In this document: piece after piece, positions 8,686 to 17,595 of the stretch | How positions within the stretch are numbered: the stretch's first letter is position 1 | Layout of the letters: each line of letters opens with the position of its first letter | From: Renibacterium sp043789415 | GTDB taxonomy: Bacteria; Actinomycetota; Actinomycetes; Actinomycetales; Micrococcaceae | Length of the DNA: 64,000 nt | Assembly: GCF_043789415.1 (NCBI RefSeq) | Contig: NZ_JBDLLW010000001.1 | Location: 1,922,001 to 1,986,000 of the forward strand | Direction of reading: 5' to 3' | Notes under the pieces: model-generated | The model's database searches: none | The model's input: only the letters and a program-made list of their open reading frames with translations | Told to the model about the DNA's origin: nothing | Translations under genes and position numbers: made by a program

Positions 8686-9942
8686 CTAGCCGAAGGCCAG
8701 GGTGGCGACGGCGTAAATCGCCAACCCCGCCAAGGCACCCACTACGGTGCCATTGATCCTGATGTACTGCAGGTCCCTGCCCACCTGGAGCTCGATCTTC
8801 CGGGAGGCCTCCTGGGCATCCCAGCGCTCCACTGTGTCGGTGATGATCGAGGCGATGTCGTGCCGGTAGTTGCGCACCGCATAGGCTGCCACCTCGGTGA
8901 TCCAGCCGTTGACTTTACCGCCCAGTTCTTCATCGCTAGCCAGCCGGGTGCCGAAATCTCGCACCATTGAGACGAACTTCAGCCGCAGCGCGGATTGCGG
9001 ATCCTCGACTGCCTCGAGCAGCGCGGCCTTCAAGGTCTGCCAGGTCTGCCCCGCCAGTTCGCGGATTCGCGGCGAATCGAGCAGCTGGGCCTTGACCTCT
9101 TCCGCCCGCTGGATCATCGCCGGATCGTGCTGCAAATCGTCAGCGAGTTTCATCAGGTATTCGTCCAGGGCTCGGCGCACCTGATGATCTTGGTCGGTCT
9201 GCACCGCCAGCACGAACTTGCGCACCTCGGCATAGACCCGATCTGCCACCAGATCGTCGACGAAACCGGGAAGCCAGGAAGGGGAGCGTTCCGAGACGAT
9301 CCTGGAAACCGCCGAGGGGTTGTTTTCCACCCACTCGACCGCGCGGTCCACCAGCAGGTCCACCAACTTGCGGTGATGGCCGTCCGCAAAGACCTGGCCG
9401 GCGAGCCGCCCTAGCGGCGGACCCCAGGGCGGGCTGAGCAGGTATTGCCGGACCATTGACTCGATGACCTCGCGGACGTCGTCGTCCTTGAGCACTTCCA
9501 GCAGCCCTTTGATCGCGGCAGCCCCCTCGGTGGCGAGCCGATCAGCCGATTCTTCGCGGGCCAGCCAGTTGCCTAGCCGCTCGGCGACGTTCAGGCTGCC
9601 CAGCTTTTCCCGCACCACGTCTTCTGAGAGGAAGTTGCTCTCCACGAATTCACCCAAGCTGGCGCCGATGGCATCCTTCCGGGTCGGGATGATCGCGGTG
9701 TGTGGAATCCGCAGACCCAGCGGGTAGCGGAATAGCGCGGTCACCGCGAACCAGTCGGCCAGCGCGCCGACCATCGCCCCTTCCGCGCTCGCCCGGACAT
9801 ATTCCAGCCAAGGGTACTGGCGCTGCAGCCAGAAGGAGACGGCGAACACCACGGCTGCCACGATCAGCAGGCTCAGCGCGAGTGTTTTCATTCTGCGCAG
9901 TGCCCTGAGCTTTTCTGTGTCCAGTTCCGACTCCGATTCCAT
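8686..9942 (-). CDS. DUF445 family membrane protein
   Basis: 418 residues. One N-terminal membrane span (about 17-37), then the signature WLEYVRASAEGAMVGALADW, FAVTALFRYPLGLRIPHTAI and a long helical middle (residues 90-390), ending in a second hydrophobic span (VGALAGLAIYAVATLAF). This is the architecture of DUF445 / YheB-YjiN-type proteins, likely anchored at both ends with a helical domain between. Function is unknown. It is convergent with pxpC; no clear terminator was seen in the 73 bp between. Confidence 0.88.
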   Translation of the reverse strand: MESESELDTEKLRALRRMKTLALSLLIVAAVVFAVSFWLQRQYPWLEYVRASAEGAMVGALADWFAVTALFRYPLGLRIPHTAIIPTRKDAIGASLGEFVESNFLSEDVVREKLGSLNVAERLGNWLAREESADRLATEGAAAIKGLLEVLKDDDVREVIESMVRQYLLSPPWGPPLGRLAGQVFADGHHRKLVDLLVDRAVEWVENNPSAVSRIVSERSPSWLPGFVDDLVADRVYAEVRKFVLAVQTDQDHQVRRALDEYLMKLADDLQHDPAMIQRAEEVKAQLLDSPRIRELAGQTWQTLKAALLEAVEDPQSALRLKFVSMVRDFGTRLASDEELGGKVNGWITEVAAYAVRNYRHDIASIITDTVERWDAQEASRKIELQVGRDLQYIRINGTVVGALAGLAIYAVATLAFG

Positions 9943-10105
9943 GACGCAAGCCTAGTGTGCCGCCAAGCCCCCGCCCCAACCCCCACCTCCCTCAACCAGC
10001 CGTCCCAATGGATGTTGCTGATGATGCAGCTGTGCTGAGTTCATCGCAACATTGTTAACTCTGGTAACACTCACTGGGATAGCTGGGAAGGAATAGGCTG
10101 GGAGT

Positions 10106-10954
10106 ATGACGCTTATCTATGCTCATCGCGGTTCCAGCGCTCGCTACGCCGAACACACCCGGGCTGCCTATCTGCAAGCCATGGCGGAACTCGCGGATGG
10201 GGTGGAATGCGATGTGCATCTCACAGCCGACCAGCGGGTCGTACTGCTGCATGATTCCACGGTGGATCGCACCTCGGATGGCAGCGGGGCGGTAGCCGAT
10301 AAAACTCTGGCGGAGCTGCGGACCCTGGATTTCAGCTCCTGGAAAGGAGTGGATGTGCCGGACGAGTTCGGCTCGGTTTCTCAGCAGTTCCTCACTTTGG
10401 ACGAGTTGCTGGACCTGCTGCTCGCCGCGGAGCGGCCACTCGGACTGGCTATTGAGTTCAAGCACCCCAACCCTTTCGGTGACCGGCTTGAGGAGGCTAC
10501 CCTCGAGCTTCTGCTCAGTCGCGGCTGGTTGCCGCAGAGTTCACGCCTCGGCTCTTTGAGTATCTCCTTTATGAGCTTCGATCCGGACGCCATTGAGTAT
10601 TTGAGCCAGACGGTTCCTGCCCGGCATCTGTGCCAGCTGGTCGCCGAAGTCAAGGTCGACGAGGTGGCGAAGGAACTTGGTCTTGGCCCGGTTGCCGCAA
10701 CGGCCGCGGCCAGCGCGATCCGGGCCTCGCTGGCTAAAGGGCTGCGCTTGCTGGACGACGGTGAAGCGGGAATCGCGGGCCCGGGGCTTGAGTATCTTCG
10801 GGCCATGCCGGAGCAAATTCAACGCTGGTTCGACGCCGGCCGCACCTTCCGGGTCTGGACGGTGGATGAGCCCGAGGATGTCCGTTTCTGCCTCGACTCG
10901 GGAGTGCAGGAGATCACCACCAATAAGCCCGCTGAAGTTCGCGCACTGCTTTGA
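10106..10954 (+). CDS. Glycerophosphodiester phosphodiesterase
   Basis: 282 residues with no signal peptide. The N-terminal IYAHRGSSARYAEHT holds the catalytic HR and metal-binding Glu; GVECDVHLTADQRVVLLHD supplies ED and the second catalytic His; RVWTVDEPEDVRFCL near the end is the usual TIM-barrel closure. GDPD enzymes release an alcohol and sn-glycerol 3-phosphate from lipid head groups. The stop TGA lies in a perfect 13-bp tandem duplication (10950-10975). Confidence 0.92.
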   Translation: MTLIYAHRGSSARYAEHTRAAYLQAMAELADGVECDVHLTADQRVVLLHDSTVDRTSDGSGAVADKTLAELRTLDFSSWKGVDVPDEFGSVSQQFLTLDELLDLLLAAERPLGLAIEFKHPNPFGDRLEEATLELLLSRGWLPQSSRLGSLSISFMSFDPDAIEYLSQTVPARHLCQLVAEVKVDEVAKELGLGPVAATAAASAIRASLAKGLRLLDDGEAGIAGPGLEYLRAMPEQIQRWFDAGRTFRVWTVDEPEDVRFCLDSGVQEITTNKPAEVRALL

Positions 10955-10975
10955 GCGATAACTTTGAGCGATAAC
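10950..10975. repeat. 13-bp tandem duplication at the GDPD stop codon
   Basis: Two perfect adjacent copies of TTTGAGCGATAAC, at 10950-10962 and 10963-10975. The first copy contains the TGA stop codon of the GDPD gene (10952-10954), so the duplication repeats the gene's end into the intergenic region. It looks like a slippage event of recent origin because the copies are identical. Confidence 0.9.
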
Positions 10976-11098
10976 CCAGCACAGCGACTTGATGCCCCGA
11001 TGGCTCAAGCGGAACCGCCCATCGCTGAATGAAGGCACAGCGCACTCAAAGCACGGAAAATGAGGTGCCCCAGGGGTAGCACGTGATTAAGTGTGTGA

Positions 11099-12898
11099 AT
11101 GGCATCGCGCATCGAAGACTACGCCCTCCTCTCGGATCTGCACACCGGTCCCTTGGTTTCCCGAACCGGAAGCATTGATTGGTTGTGCTTCCCGAGATTC
11201 GATTCGCCCTCGATCTTCGGAGCCCTCCTGGGCACCGAGGAACACGGACACTGGTTGCTGGCTCCGGCAACGGAGCACGCCACGGTAGTAGAGCGCCGTT
11301 ATCTGGACAGCACCTTCGTGCTGCAGACCGATTGGTCAACCGAAACCGGTGCGGTGCGAGTAACGGACTTCATGCCGGTCGGTGACCGGCGGGCCTCTAT
11401 TGTGCGAAGGATCGAGGGCCTGGAAGGCACGGTGCAGATGCACCAGGTGCTCAGGATGCGCTTCGACTACGCCCGGGTGCTGCCCTGGGTCTCCAGGGTC
11501 AAGGACGCCGACGGTGCGACGGCGCTGCTGGCGATCGCCGGTCCGGATGCGCTGGCGCTGCGCGGCCCGCATATTCCGCACTCCACTGATCATCGGCACC
11601 ACGGTGAATTCACTGTAGAAGCTGGCCAGACCCTCGACTTTGAGCTGCTCTGGTACCCCTCGCACCGGCCGATTCCAGCGGCGCTCGACGTCGACGCCGT
11701 GCTCAAGGACACCGTGGACTACTGGCAGGACTGGGCCGCTGATTGCTCGCAGGACGGGAAGTACGCTGAGCAGGTCAAACGCTCCTTGCTGGTGCTCCGG
11801 GCGCTCAGCCACGAGGACACCGGAGGAATCGTGGCGGCGCCCACCACGTCACTTCCTGAGGACTTCGGCGGGGCGAGGAACTGGGATTACCGGTTCTGCT
11901 GGCTGCGCGATGCGGCCCTCACCCTGGAAGCTATGCTGACCCACGGCTACGCCCAAGAGGCTCTGACCTGGCGGAACTGGCTGCTCCGCGCGGTGGCCGG
12001 GGACCCCGAGGATCTGCAGATCATGTACGGTCTGGGCGGTGAGCGAGGGCTTCAGGAGGAAGAGCTTCCCCACCTGCCCGGCTATGAGCATTCGACGCCG
12101 GTGCGAATCGGCAATGGTGCGGTGCACCAGTATCAGGCCGATGTGGTGGGGGAGGTGATGGTGGCGCTGGAGAAACTGCGGAAGATCGGCGGAGCCGAAG
12201 ATCATTTCTCCTGGCCCCTGCAACGCTCCCTGCTGGGTTTCGCTGAGCGGCACGTGGCGGAGAAGGATCAGGGGCTCTGGGAGATGCGCGGTGAGCCGCA
12301 GTACTTCACGCATTCCCGGGTGATGATGTGGGCGGCGTTCGACGCCGGGGTGCGCGCGGTCCGTGAACACGGCCTGGACGGCCCGGTGGAACTCTGGGAA
12401 CGCTTGCGGGATCAACTACGCGAGGAAGTGCTCAGCCAGGGCTTCAATCAGGAGCTCAGTTCCTTTACCCAGACCTACGGCGGGCACACCACCGACGCCT
12501 CGCTTCTGGTGCTGCCGCAAGTTGGCTTCATCCCTTACTCGGACGAGAAGATGCTCGGCACGGTGGCCCGGATCGAGCGGGAACTCATCGATGCGGACGG
12601 TCTGCTTCTGCGCTATCGCACCGAAACCGGGCTGGACGGACTGGAACCCGGGGAGCATCCCTTCCTGGCCTGCTCATTCTGGTTGGTGGGGCAGTACGCG
12701 CATAGTGGGCGGTTCACGGAGGCCACTGCCCTGATGGATCGTCTGGTCGGGCTGGGGAACGAGCTGGGCCTGCTGAGTGAGGAGTATTCGATTCAGCTGG
12801 GTCGCATGGTGGGTAACTACCCACAGGCCTTCTCTCATTTGGCTCTGGTGGGGGCGGCAGACGCTCTGCAAACCGCCGCTCAGCGCACTCGGGCCTGA
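11099..12898 (+). CDS. Glycoside hydrolase family 15 protein (glucoamylase/trehalase type)
   Basis: 599 residues, the usual length of bacterial cytoplasmic GH15 proteins with an N-terminal beta-sandwich (starts RIEDYALLSDLHTGPLVSR, then GSIDWLCFPRFDSP) and an (alpha/alpha)6 catalytic barrel starting near GGARNWDYRFCWLRDAA (about 258-274). Members release glucose from maltodextrins or act as trehalases in actinobacteria; the sequence does not settle which. Glu residues in LGGERGLQEEELP and in the C-terminal part are candidate catalytic acids. No signal peptide. It runs 19 bp into the convergent TetR gene. Confidence 0.87.
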   Translation: MASRIEDYALLSDLHTGPLVSRTGSIDWLCFPRFDSPSIFGALLGTEEHGHWLLAPATEHATVVERRYLDSTFVLQTDWSTETGAVRVTDFMPVGDRRASIVRRIEGLEGTVQMHQVLRMRFDYARVLPWVSRVKDADGATALLAIAGPDALALRGPHIPHSTDHRHHGEFTVEAGQTLDFELLWYPSHRPIPAALDVDAVLKDTVDYWQDWAADCSQDGKYAEQVKRSLLVLRALSHEDTGGIVAAPTTSLPEDFGGARNWDYRFCWLRDAALTLEAMLTHGYAQEALTWRNWLLRAVAGDPEDLQIMYGLGGERGLQEEELPHLPGYEHSTPVRIGNGAVHQYQADVVGEVMVALEKLRKIGGAEDHFSWPLQRSLLGFAERHVAEKDQGLWEMRGEPQYFTHSRVMMWAAFDAGVRAVREHGLDGPVELWERLRDQLREEVLSQGFNQELSSFTQTYGGHTTDASLLVLPQVGFIPYSDEKMLGTVARIERELIDADGLLLRYRTETGLDGLEPGEHPFLACSFWLVGQYAHSGRFTEATALMDRLVGLGNELGLLSEEYSIQLGRMVGNYPQAFSHLALVGAADALQTAAQRTRA

Positions 12899-13530
12899 GA
12901 CTCCGGCCCCCAGACTTCAGGGTTCCGGGTCATCTGCGGCTCGTGATGCAGTGCCCGCTGCTGAACCGGGATGAAGATGGCATCGCCGAGCAGCTCGGCG
13001 AACCGCTTCCAGGCGGGCGTGCCGCTCGGAGTGGTCTCCACCGCACCGAGCAGCATCGAAAGAATGGACTGCTCATCCTCTAGCCCCAGATCTGGCCGCA
13101 CGCTGCCCTGAGCCTGCGCCTTGCGCAGCAGCTCGAAGAGCGAATCAACCACCGGAATCGCCATTCCTGCAAGGGTGTCTTGCCTGCTGCGGATCGCTGT
13201 CATCATATTGGCTTCGCGGCTGGCGATCCCCAGGATGCCGTAACTGACGTAGATCAGCCCGCGGCCCGGATTGCTGTCGTTCAGGGCTCGGCGAAGCAAA
13301 GGCTTGACTCGCAGTTCCACCTGGCGGCTCAGCACCGCGCTGATCAAAACGTCTTTATCGGTGAAGTTCCTGAAAAGAGTGGCGACCCCCACTCCTGCCG
13401 CGGAGGCGATGGTCTGCAGTGAGATATCCGGGCCGTAGTGTCGGAAGCAGGATTGCGCAGCGGAAATCAATGAGTCGATATTGCGGGTGGCGTCTGCACG
13501 ACGTGGCCGCTCCGGTGAAGCCTCCGACAT
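12880..13530 (-). CDS. TetR family transcriptional regulator
   Basis: 216 residues. N-terminal TetR helix-turn-helix at about 15-62 (LQTIASAAGVGVATLFRNF is the recognition part), followed by a divergent helical ligand-binding domain. It reads away from the thiamine-binding-type gene at 13614, with an 83-bp shared upstream region that could hold its operator; no obvious perfect dyad was found there. Its 3' end overlaps the convergent GH15 gene by 19 bp. Target unknown. Confidence 0.88.
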   Translation of the reverse strand: MSEASPERPRRADATRNIDSLISAAQSCFRHYGPDISLQTIASAAGVGVATLFRNFTDKDVLISAVLSRQVELRVKPLLRRALNDSNPGRGLIYVSYGILGIASREANMMTAIRSRQDTLAGMAIPVVDSLFELLRKAQAQGSVRPDLGLEDEQSILSMLLGAVETTPSGTPAWKRFAELLGDAIFIPVQQRALHHEPQMTRNPEVWGPESQARVR

Positions 13531-13613
13531 GCTGTCAGCTTAGCAATCAGCGCCGCAGCGGTATCGCTTCTGCACGGGATGTTTTTTGTGCCCGGAACAT
13601 GTCAGGATGAATC

Positions 13614-13922
13614 ATGCTCGTAGCCTTTTCTGTCTCTCCCAATTCTTCCGGCCCGGATGGCTCGGTGCACGACGCCGTGGCGGCCGCGATCAAGGTGGTG
13701 CGCGAATCCGGTCTGCCGAATCGGACGGACTCGATGTTCACTACTATCGAGGGGGAGTGGGATGAGGTTTTCGACGTCGTAAAGCGAGCCACCGAGGCGG
13801 TCGGTGCCTTCGGCTCACGCGTCTCGCTGGTGCTCAAGGCGGATATTAGGCCCGGTTACACCGGAGAGCTGACCGGGAAACTGGAACGCCTCGAGAAGGC
13901 GTTGCTGGAAGACCAGGACTGA
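13614..13922 (+). CDS. Thiamine-binding-type protein, MTH1187/YkoF family
   Basis: 102 residues. Ferredoxin-like small protein beginning MLVAFSVSPNS and containing VHDAVAAAIKVVRESGLP, TIEGEWDEVFDVVKRATEAV and RVSLVLKADIRPG, the pattern of the MTH1187 (formerly DUF77) family, some of which bind thiamine or related ligands. Conserved length. It is followed 3 bp later by the O-methyltransferase gene and likely forms an operon with it and the spermidine-synthase-like gene. Confidence 0.85.
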   Translation: MLVAFSVSPNSSGPDGSVHDAVAAAIKVVRESGLPNRTDSMFTTIEGEWDEVFDVVKRATEAVGAFGSRVSLVLKADIRPGYTGELTGKLERLEKALLEDQD

Positions 13923-13925
13923 GCG

Positions 13926-14588
13926 ATGGTTGAACACCGAAGCCAGCAGGACTGGCTGGATGTCGAGCAGTACCTGAACCGTACCCTGATCAAAGCCGAT
14001 GAGGCGCTCGCTCAAGCTGTTTCCACAGCTCAGCAGGCCGGCCTGCCGCCCATCGAGGTAGCGCCGACGGCGGGCAAGTTCCTGATGTTGCTGGCCCGGA
14101 TTTCCGGAGCACGCAGAGTGCTGGAAATCGGTACCTTGGCTGGTTATTCAACGATCTGGTTGGCGCGCGGACTGCCCGAGGACGGCAGGGTGATCAGCTG
14201 TGAGTTCCTCGCCCAGCACGCCGCCGTCGCACAAGAAAACATTGATCGAGCCGGGGTGGGGCACAAGGTCGAGATCAGGCTCGGCCCAGCTTTGGAGACC
14301 TTAGAGACTTTGCAGGGCGAATTCGATCTGGTGTTCATCGATGCTGACAAGACCAATAACGTCAACTATCTGCGACGAGCCCTGAAGCTCAGCCGTCCGG
14401 GTACCGTGATAGTGGTCGACAACGTGATCTGGGAAGGGCAGTTCCTGGACCCGGCGGCAAGCGGAGATGAACTGGCGATCAGAGAGACTCTCGAGTTCCT
14501 GGGCGCCACTGAGGAACTCGAAGCCACTGCGATTCAGACGGCGAGCTCCAAGGGCTGGGATGGCTTTGCCGTGGTGGTCGTGAAATGA
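13926..14588 (+). CDS. Class I SAM-dependent O-methyltransferase
   Basis: 220 residues, caffeoyl-CoA/catechol O-methyltransferase family. SAM-binding motif VLEIGTLAGYSTIWLARGL (about 64-82), acidic loop GRVISCEFL, and metal/catalytic segment LVFIDADKTNNVNYL. Members methylate hydroxyl groups of small phenolic or catechol substrates with a divalent metal. It follows the thiamine-binding-type gene by 3 bp and is 25 bp before the next gene. Confidence 0.88.
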   Translation: MVEHRSQQDWLDVEQYLNRTLIKADEALAQAVSTAQQAGLPPIEVAPTAGKFLMLLARISGARRVLEIGTLAGYSTIWLARGLPEDGRVISCEFLAQHAAVAQENIDRAGVGHKVEIRLGPALETLETLQGEFDLVFIDADKTNNVNYLRRALKLSRPGTVIVVDNVIWEGQFLDPAASGDELAIRETLEFLGATEELEATAIQTASSKGWDGFAVVVVK

Positions 14589-14613
14589 GCGTTCAAGAAC
14601 TGGTTCACGCCGG

Positions 14614-15441
14614 GTGAGAGCCGCCGAGGCGAAACCGGTGGCCGGTGAATACCGGATCGATACCGGGCTGGCCGAACTGGAACCGGAGCCGGGGAACCCC
14701 GATGGTTGGTTGCTCAAGATCAACGGCATGCAATCGTCGCATATCGACCTGGCGAACGCTTCACGGCTGGAATTCGAGTACATGCAATGGCTGGTCAGCC
14801 TGATCGAAGATCGTTGGCCGACGTCGCACCGGGTGCGCGTACTGCACCTGGGAGGAGGCGCCTGCTCGGTGGCCCGGTACCTGAGCAATAAGTACCCGGA
14901 CTCCCGTAATACGGTGGTGGAGATCGACGGCCAGCTCGCGGAGTATGTGCGCGATTGGTTCGGCTTGCCGCGGGCGCCGCTGCTGAAGATCAGGGTGGGC
15001 GAGGCGCGGGAGGTGACCACCGCGTTGAGCCCGGATAGCCGGGATGTGGTCATCCGCGATGTCTTTTCCGGACGGTTCACACCGGGCGCGCTATGCACTC
15101 AGGAGTTCATTGCGCAGGTGAAACGGGTGCTCAGCCCCGAGGGGATCTACTTGCTCAACTGCGGAGACGCTCCGGCGCTCAGTAACGCGCGTCGGGAGGC
15201 GGCCACGCTGGCAGCGAGCTTTGCGCACACCGCGCTGATCGCGGATCCGCCGATGCTCAAGGGTAGGCGGTTCGGCAATATTGTGATGGCTGGCAGCGAT
15301 GCGCCCTTGGCCACCGGGGCGGGCTTGCCCAGGGCCCTGCTGGCTGGTGCGATGCCAGCCACGCTCTGGGACGACGCGCAGTTCCGGGCTTTCGCTCGAA
15401 GTCATCAACCCTTCAGCGACGCTCAGCTTCCCAGCTACTGA
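14614..15441 (+). CDS. Spermidine synthase-like methyltransferase-fold protein
   Basis: 275 residues from GTG 14614. The Rossmann core begins RVRVLHLGGGACSVARYL, followed by the acidic strand TVVEIDGQLAEYVRDWFGL and DVVIRDVFSGRFTPGALC, the form of the fused spermidine-synthase family in actinobacteria. The polyamine active-site loop is not clearly recognisable, so it may be a SpeE-like protein with another substrate. It is the third gene of the run starting at 13614 and is followed by a strong stem-loop. Confidence 0.8.
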   Translation: MRAAEAKPVAGEYRIDTGLAELEPEPGNPDGWLLKINGMQSSHIDLANASRLEFEYMQWLVSLIEDRWPTSHRVRVLHLGGGACSVARYLSNKYPDSRNTVVEIDGQLAEYVRDWFGLPRAPLLKIRVGEAREVTTALSPDSRDVVIRDVFSGRFTPGALCTQEFIAQVKRVLSPEGIYLLNCGDAPALSNARREAATLAASFAHTALIADPPMLKGRRFGNIVMAGSDAPLATGAGLPRALLAGAMPATLWDDAQFRAFARSHQPFSDAQLPSY

Positions 15442-15462
15442 TGAGTTAGCGATTGTCGGCGG

Positions 15463-15502
15463 TGATGGGAGTGAAGCCCGGCTGTGGGGTTCACTCCCAT
15501 CA
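15463..15502 (+). terminator. Stem-loop terminator between convergent genes
   Basis: Perfect 13-bp inverted repeat TGATGGGAGTGAA (15463-15475) with TTCACTCCCATCA (15490-15502), 14-base loop. It lies between the convergent spermidine-synthase-like gene and the chaplin-like gene and probably stops transcription from both sides. There is no long T tract. Confidence 0.65.
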
Positions 15503-15522
15503 TTGGAGTTCCGCTGAGCTGA

Positions 15523-17511
15523 TTATGAGATGTCTCCTTTGCTGTGGCGGCTGTTCAGGAACAGCAGGAGGAAGGCGCCCAGTAGCAGAGCGGTGAGGGC
15601 GATCCAGCCGAGGTCCATTCCCGAGGCTCCGGTATAGGCCAGGGATCCGGCAGCCGAGATGACGGTGGCCGATGGCTCAACGGTGGAGGCCCCACTTGTC
15701 GTCGGTTCGGTGCCATTGTTGCCCGGAGTAGCTGGCGCAACCGGCGTACTCGGTGTCACCGGGGTGACCGGGCTTACTGGGGTTACTGGCGTTACGGGGG
15801 TAACTGGGTTGACAGGGGTTACGGGCGTTACTGGCGTCACCGATGAATTGCTGGTGTCAGAATTGCCCACGACGCTCACCGCGTTGCCCGCCAGGGTGAT
15901 CGGCAGCATCGGGTTCAAGCCCAGCTGGTTTCCACCGAGCAGCCCACCGATTCCACTGGTGGTCAGTGGGCCGGTTGAGGCAGCAGAAGCCGCTCCATTC
16001 TGGGTAGTGGCGTTAGTGCTGGTGGAGTTGCCGATCCCGCTGATCGCGTTGCCAGCTGCGGCTACCGGTAGCGCGGGGTTGAGGCCGATCTGGTTGCCAC
16101 CGATCAGTGAACCGGTGCCGTTACTGCTCTGGCCATTGCCGGTTGAGGCAGCGGCAGGAGTTCCATTCTGGGTAGTCGCTCCCGTGCTGACGGAGTTACC
16201 GATCACGCTGCCCGCGTTGCCGGCTACCGCAATCGGTAGGGACGGGGTGCCGAGGATCTGGTTTCCACCGCCCAGCGAACCCGTGCCATTGCCATTCTGT
16301 CCGGTACCGGCCGGGGCCGCTGCCATCACCGGTGCGGTGACTTTTGAACCCGTGCTGGTGGAGTTGCCGATACCGCTGATGCCGTTTCCGGAGACAGTGA
16401 CCGGGGCGCCGCCACCCAGCAAGCCCTGGTTTCCGCCAAGCAGTGAACCTGCGCCGTTGCTGCTCTGGCCATTGCCATTGCCATTGGCCGGGGCCGCTGC
16501 CACGCTACCGTTCTGGGTATTCGCTCCGGTGCTGGTGGAGTTGCCGATGCCGCTGATCGCGTTGCCAGCTGCGGCTACCGGCAGTGCCGGGTTGAGGCCG
16601 AGCTGGTTGCCACCGAGCAGTCCGCCAGCGCCGATGGTGGTCTGCGTTGCGGTCGGTGCTGCGGTAGTGCCGGTAGCGCCGTTCTGTGTGCTTGCTCCGG
16701 TGCTGGTGGAGTTGCCGATGCCGCTGATCGAGTTGCCGGAAACGCTCACCGGAACCGCGATATTCAGCAGTCCTTGATTTCCGCCGAGCAGTGAAGCTGC
16801 TCCGCCAGTGCCCTGAATGCCAGTGCCCTGAATACCAGTGCCCTGATTGGTGGTAGCCGCAGCGGCAGGCGTCGCCCCGTTCTGGGTATTCGCAGCAGTG
16901 CTGGTGGAATTGCCCACCACACTGACTGCATTACCCGAGACCGCGATCGGCAGGGACGGGGTGCCAAGGATTTGGTTCCCGCCGCCCAGCGACGTACTGC
17001 CGCTAGTGTTCTGGGTGGTTGCCGGTGTTGCGGGGGCGGCTGACGCCGTGACCTTCGAAGCGCTGCTGGTGGAATTGCCGATGCCGCTGATCGAGTTGCC
17101 GGAAACCGTGACGGGAACCGCGATATTGATCAGTCCCTGGTTTCCGCCGAGCAGTGAAGCGCTACCGCCGGTGCTCTGGCCGCTTGTCAGCGAGGGAGTC
17201 ACTCCGTTCTGCGCGGTCGAATTCGTGCTGTGTGAATTGCCGAGCACACTGATCGCGTTACCGGAAAGGGTGACCGGAAGCTTCAGATTGATGGCTGCCT
17301 GATTCCCCGCCACTGCTCCGGAAGCTCCGCTGGAAGACTGTCCCAGCAGGCCCCCGATCAGCTGAGAAACTCCCGTTGACGCTGCAGCCGGGGTGGCCTG
17401 GGCATTGGCGGTGTTCGGCTGTTCCGCGGCTTGAGCCGCGGTGGCTCCGAGGACGATGATTCCCCCGGTGAAGAGGGTTCCCCAAAGAACCCTGCGTACA
17501 TTCGTGTTCAT
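15523..17511 (-). CDS. Secreted chaplin-like repeat protein with LAYTG sorting signal
   Basis: 662 residues from ATG 17511, preceded by CAGGAGA 7 bp upstream; an ATG at 17544 has no such site. Signal peptide about 1-29 (ending ATAAQAAEQ). Nine repeats follow, each built as GNQ...P(V/I)...SGN(A/S)(I/V)S(V/G)(I/L/V)GNS(T)ST, for example GGNQGLINIAVPVTVSGNSI, separated by Ser/Thr/Asn/Gln-rich linkers. The spacing of GN and Pro residues matches chaplin domains of Streptomyces, but the two chaplin cysteines are absent. A Val-Thr-Pro repeat (nine-base unit in DNA, 15745-15842) and then LAYTG, a hydrophobic span and a basic tail form a class-E-type sortase signal, so the protein is probably wall-anchored on the cell surface. 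A role in surface hydrophobicity or aerial growth is inferred only. Confidence 0.8.
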   Translation of the reverse strand: MNTNVRRVLWGTLFTGGIIVLGATAAQAAEQPNTANAQATPAAASTGVSQLIGGLLGQSSSGASGAVAGNQAAINLKLPVTLSGNAISVLGNSHSTNSTAQNGVTPSLTSGQSTGGSASLLGGNQGLINIAVPVTVSGNSISGIGNSTSSASKVTASAAPATPATTQNTSGSTSLGGGNQILGTPSLPIAVSGNAVSVVGNSTSTAANTQNGATPAAAATTNQGTGIQGTGIQGTGGAASLLGGNQGLLNIAVPVSVSGNSISGIGNSTSTGASTQNGATGTTAAPTATQTTIGAGGLLGGNQLGLNPALPVAAAGNAISGIGNSTSTGANTQNGSVAAAPANGNGNGQSSNGAGSLLGGNQGLLGGGAPVTVSGNGISGIGNSTSTGSKVTAPVMAAAPAGTGQNGNGTGSLGGGNQILGTPSLPIAVAGNAGSVIGNSVSTGATTQNGTPAAASTGNGQSSNGTGSLIGGNQIGLNPALPVAAAGNAISGIGNSTSTNATTQNGAASAASTGPLTTSGIGGLLGGNQLGLNPMLPITLAGNAVSVVGNSDTSNSSVTPVTPVTPVNPVTPVTPVTPVSPVTPVTPSTPVAPATPGNNGTEPTTSGASTVEPSATVISAAGSLAYTGASGMDLGWIALTALLLGAFLLLFLNSRHSKGDIS
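15745..15842 (-). repeat. Val-Thr-Pro coding repeat
   Basis: Short-period repeat (9 bp, coding Val-Thr-Pro with Asn-Pro and Ser-Pro variants, about eleven units) near the 3' end of the chaplin-like gene. It encodes the stiff proline-rich spacer just before the wall-sorting signal, a common position for such spacers in wall-anchored proteins. Confidence 0.8.
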
Positions 17512-17595
17512 GATCAAGTCTCCTGACTTGCTGAAAAGGGACAAATAATTGGAAGTGCACTGCTGCCCATCCGCTCAGGGACAGACCCGTTCCAA

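Noticed and set aside
15659..17302. Plus-strand frames of 372 and 151 codons opposite the chaplin-like gene
   Set aside because: Complement of the repeats. The minus frame has a signal peptide, nine repeats, a LAYTG signal and a proper ribosome site.
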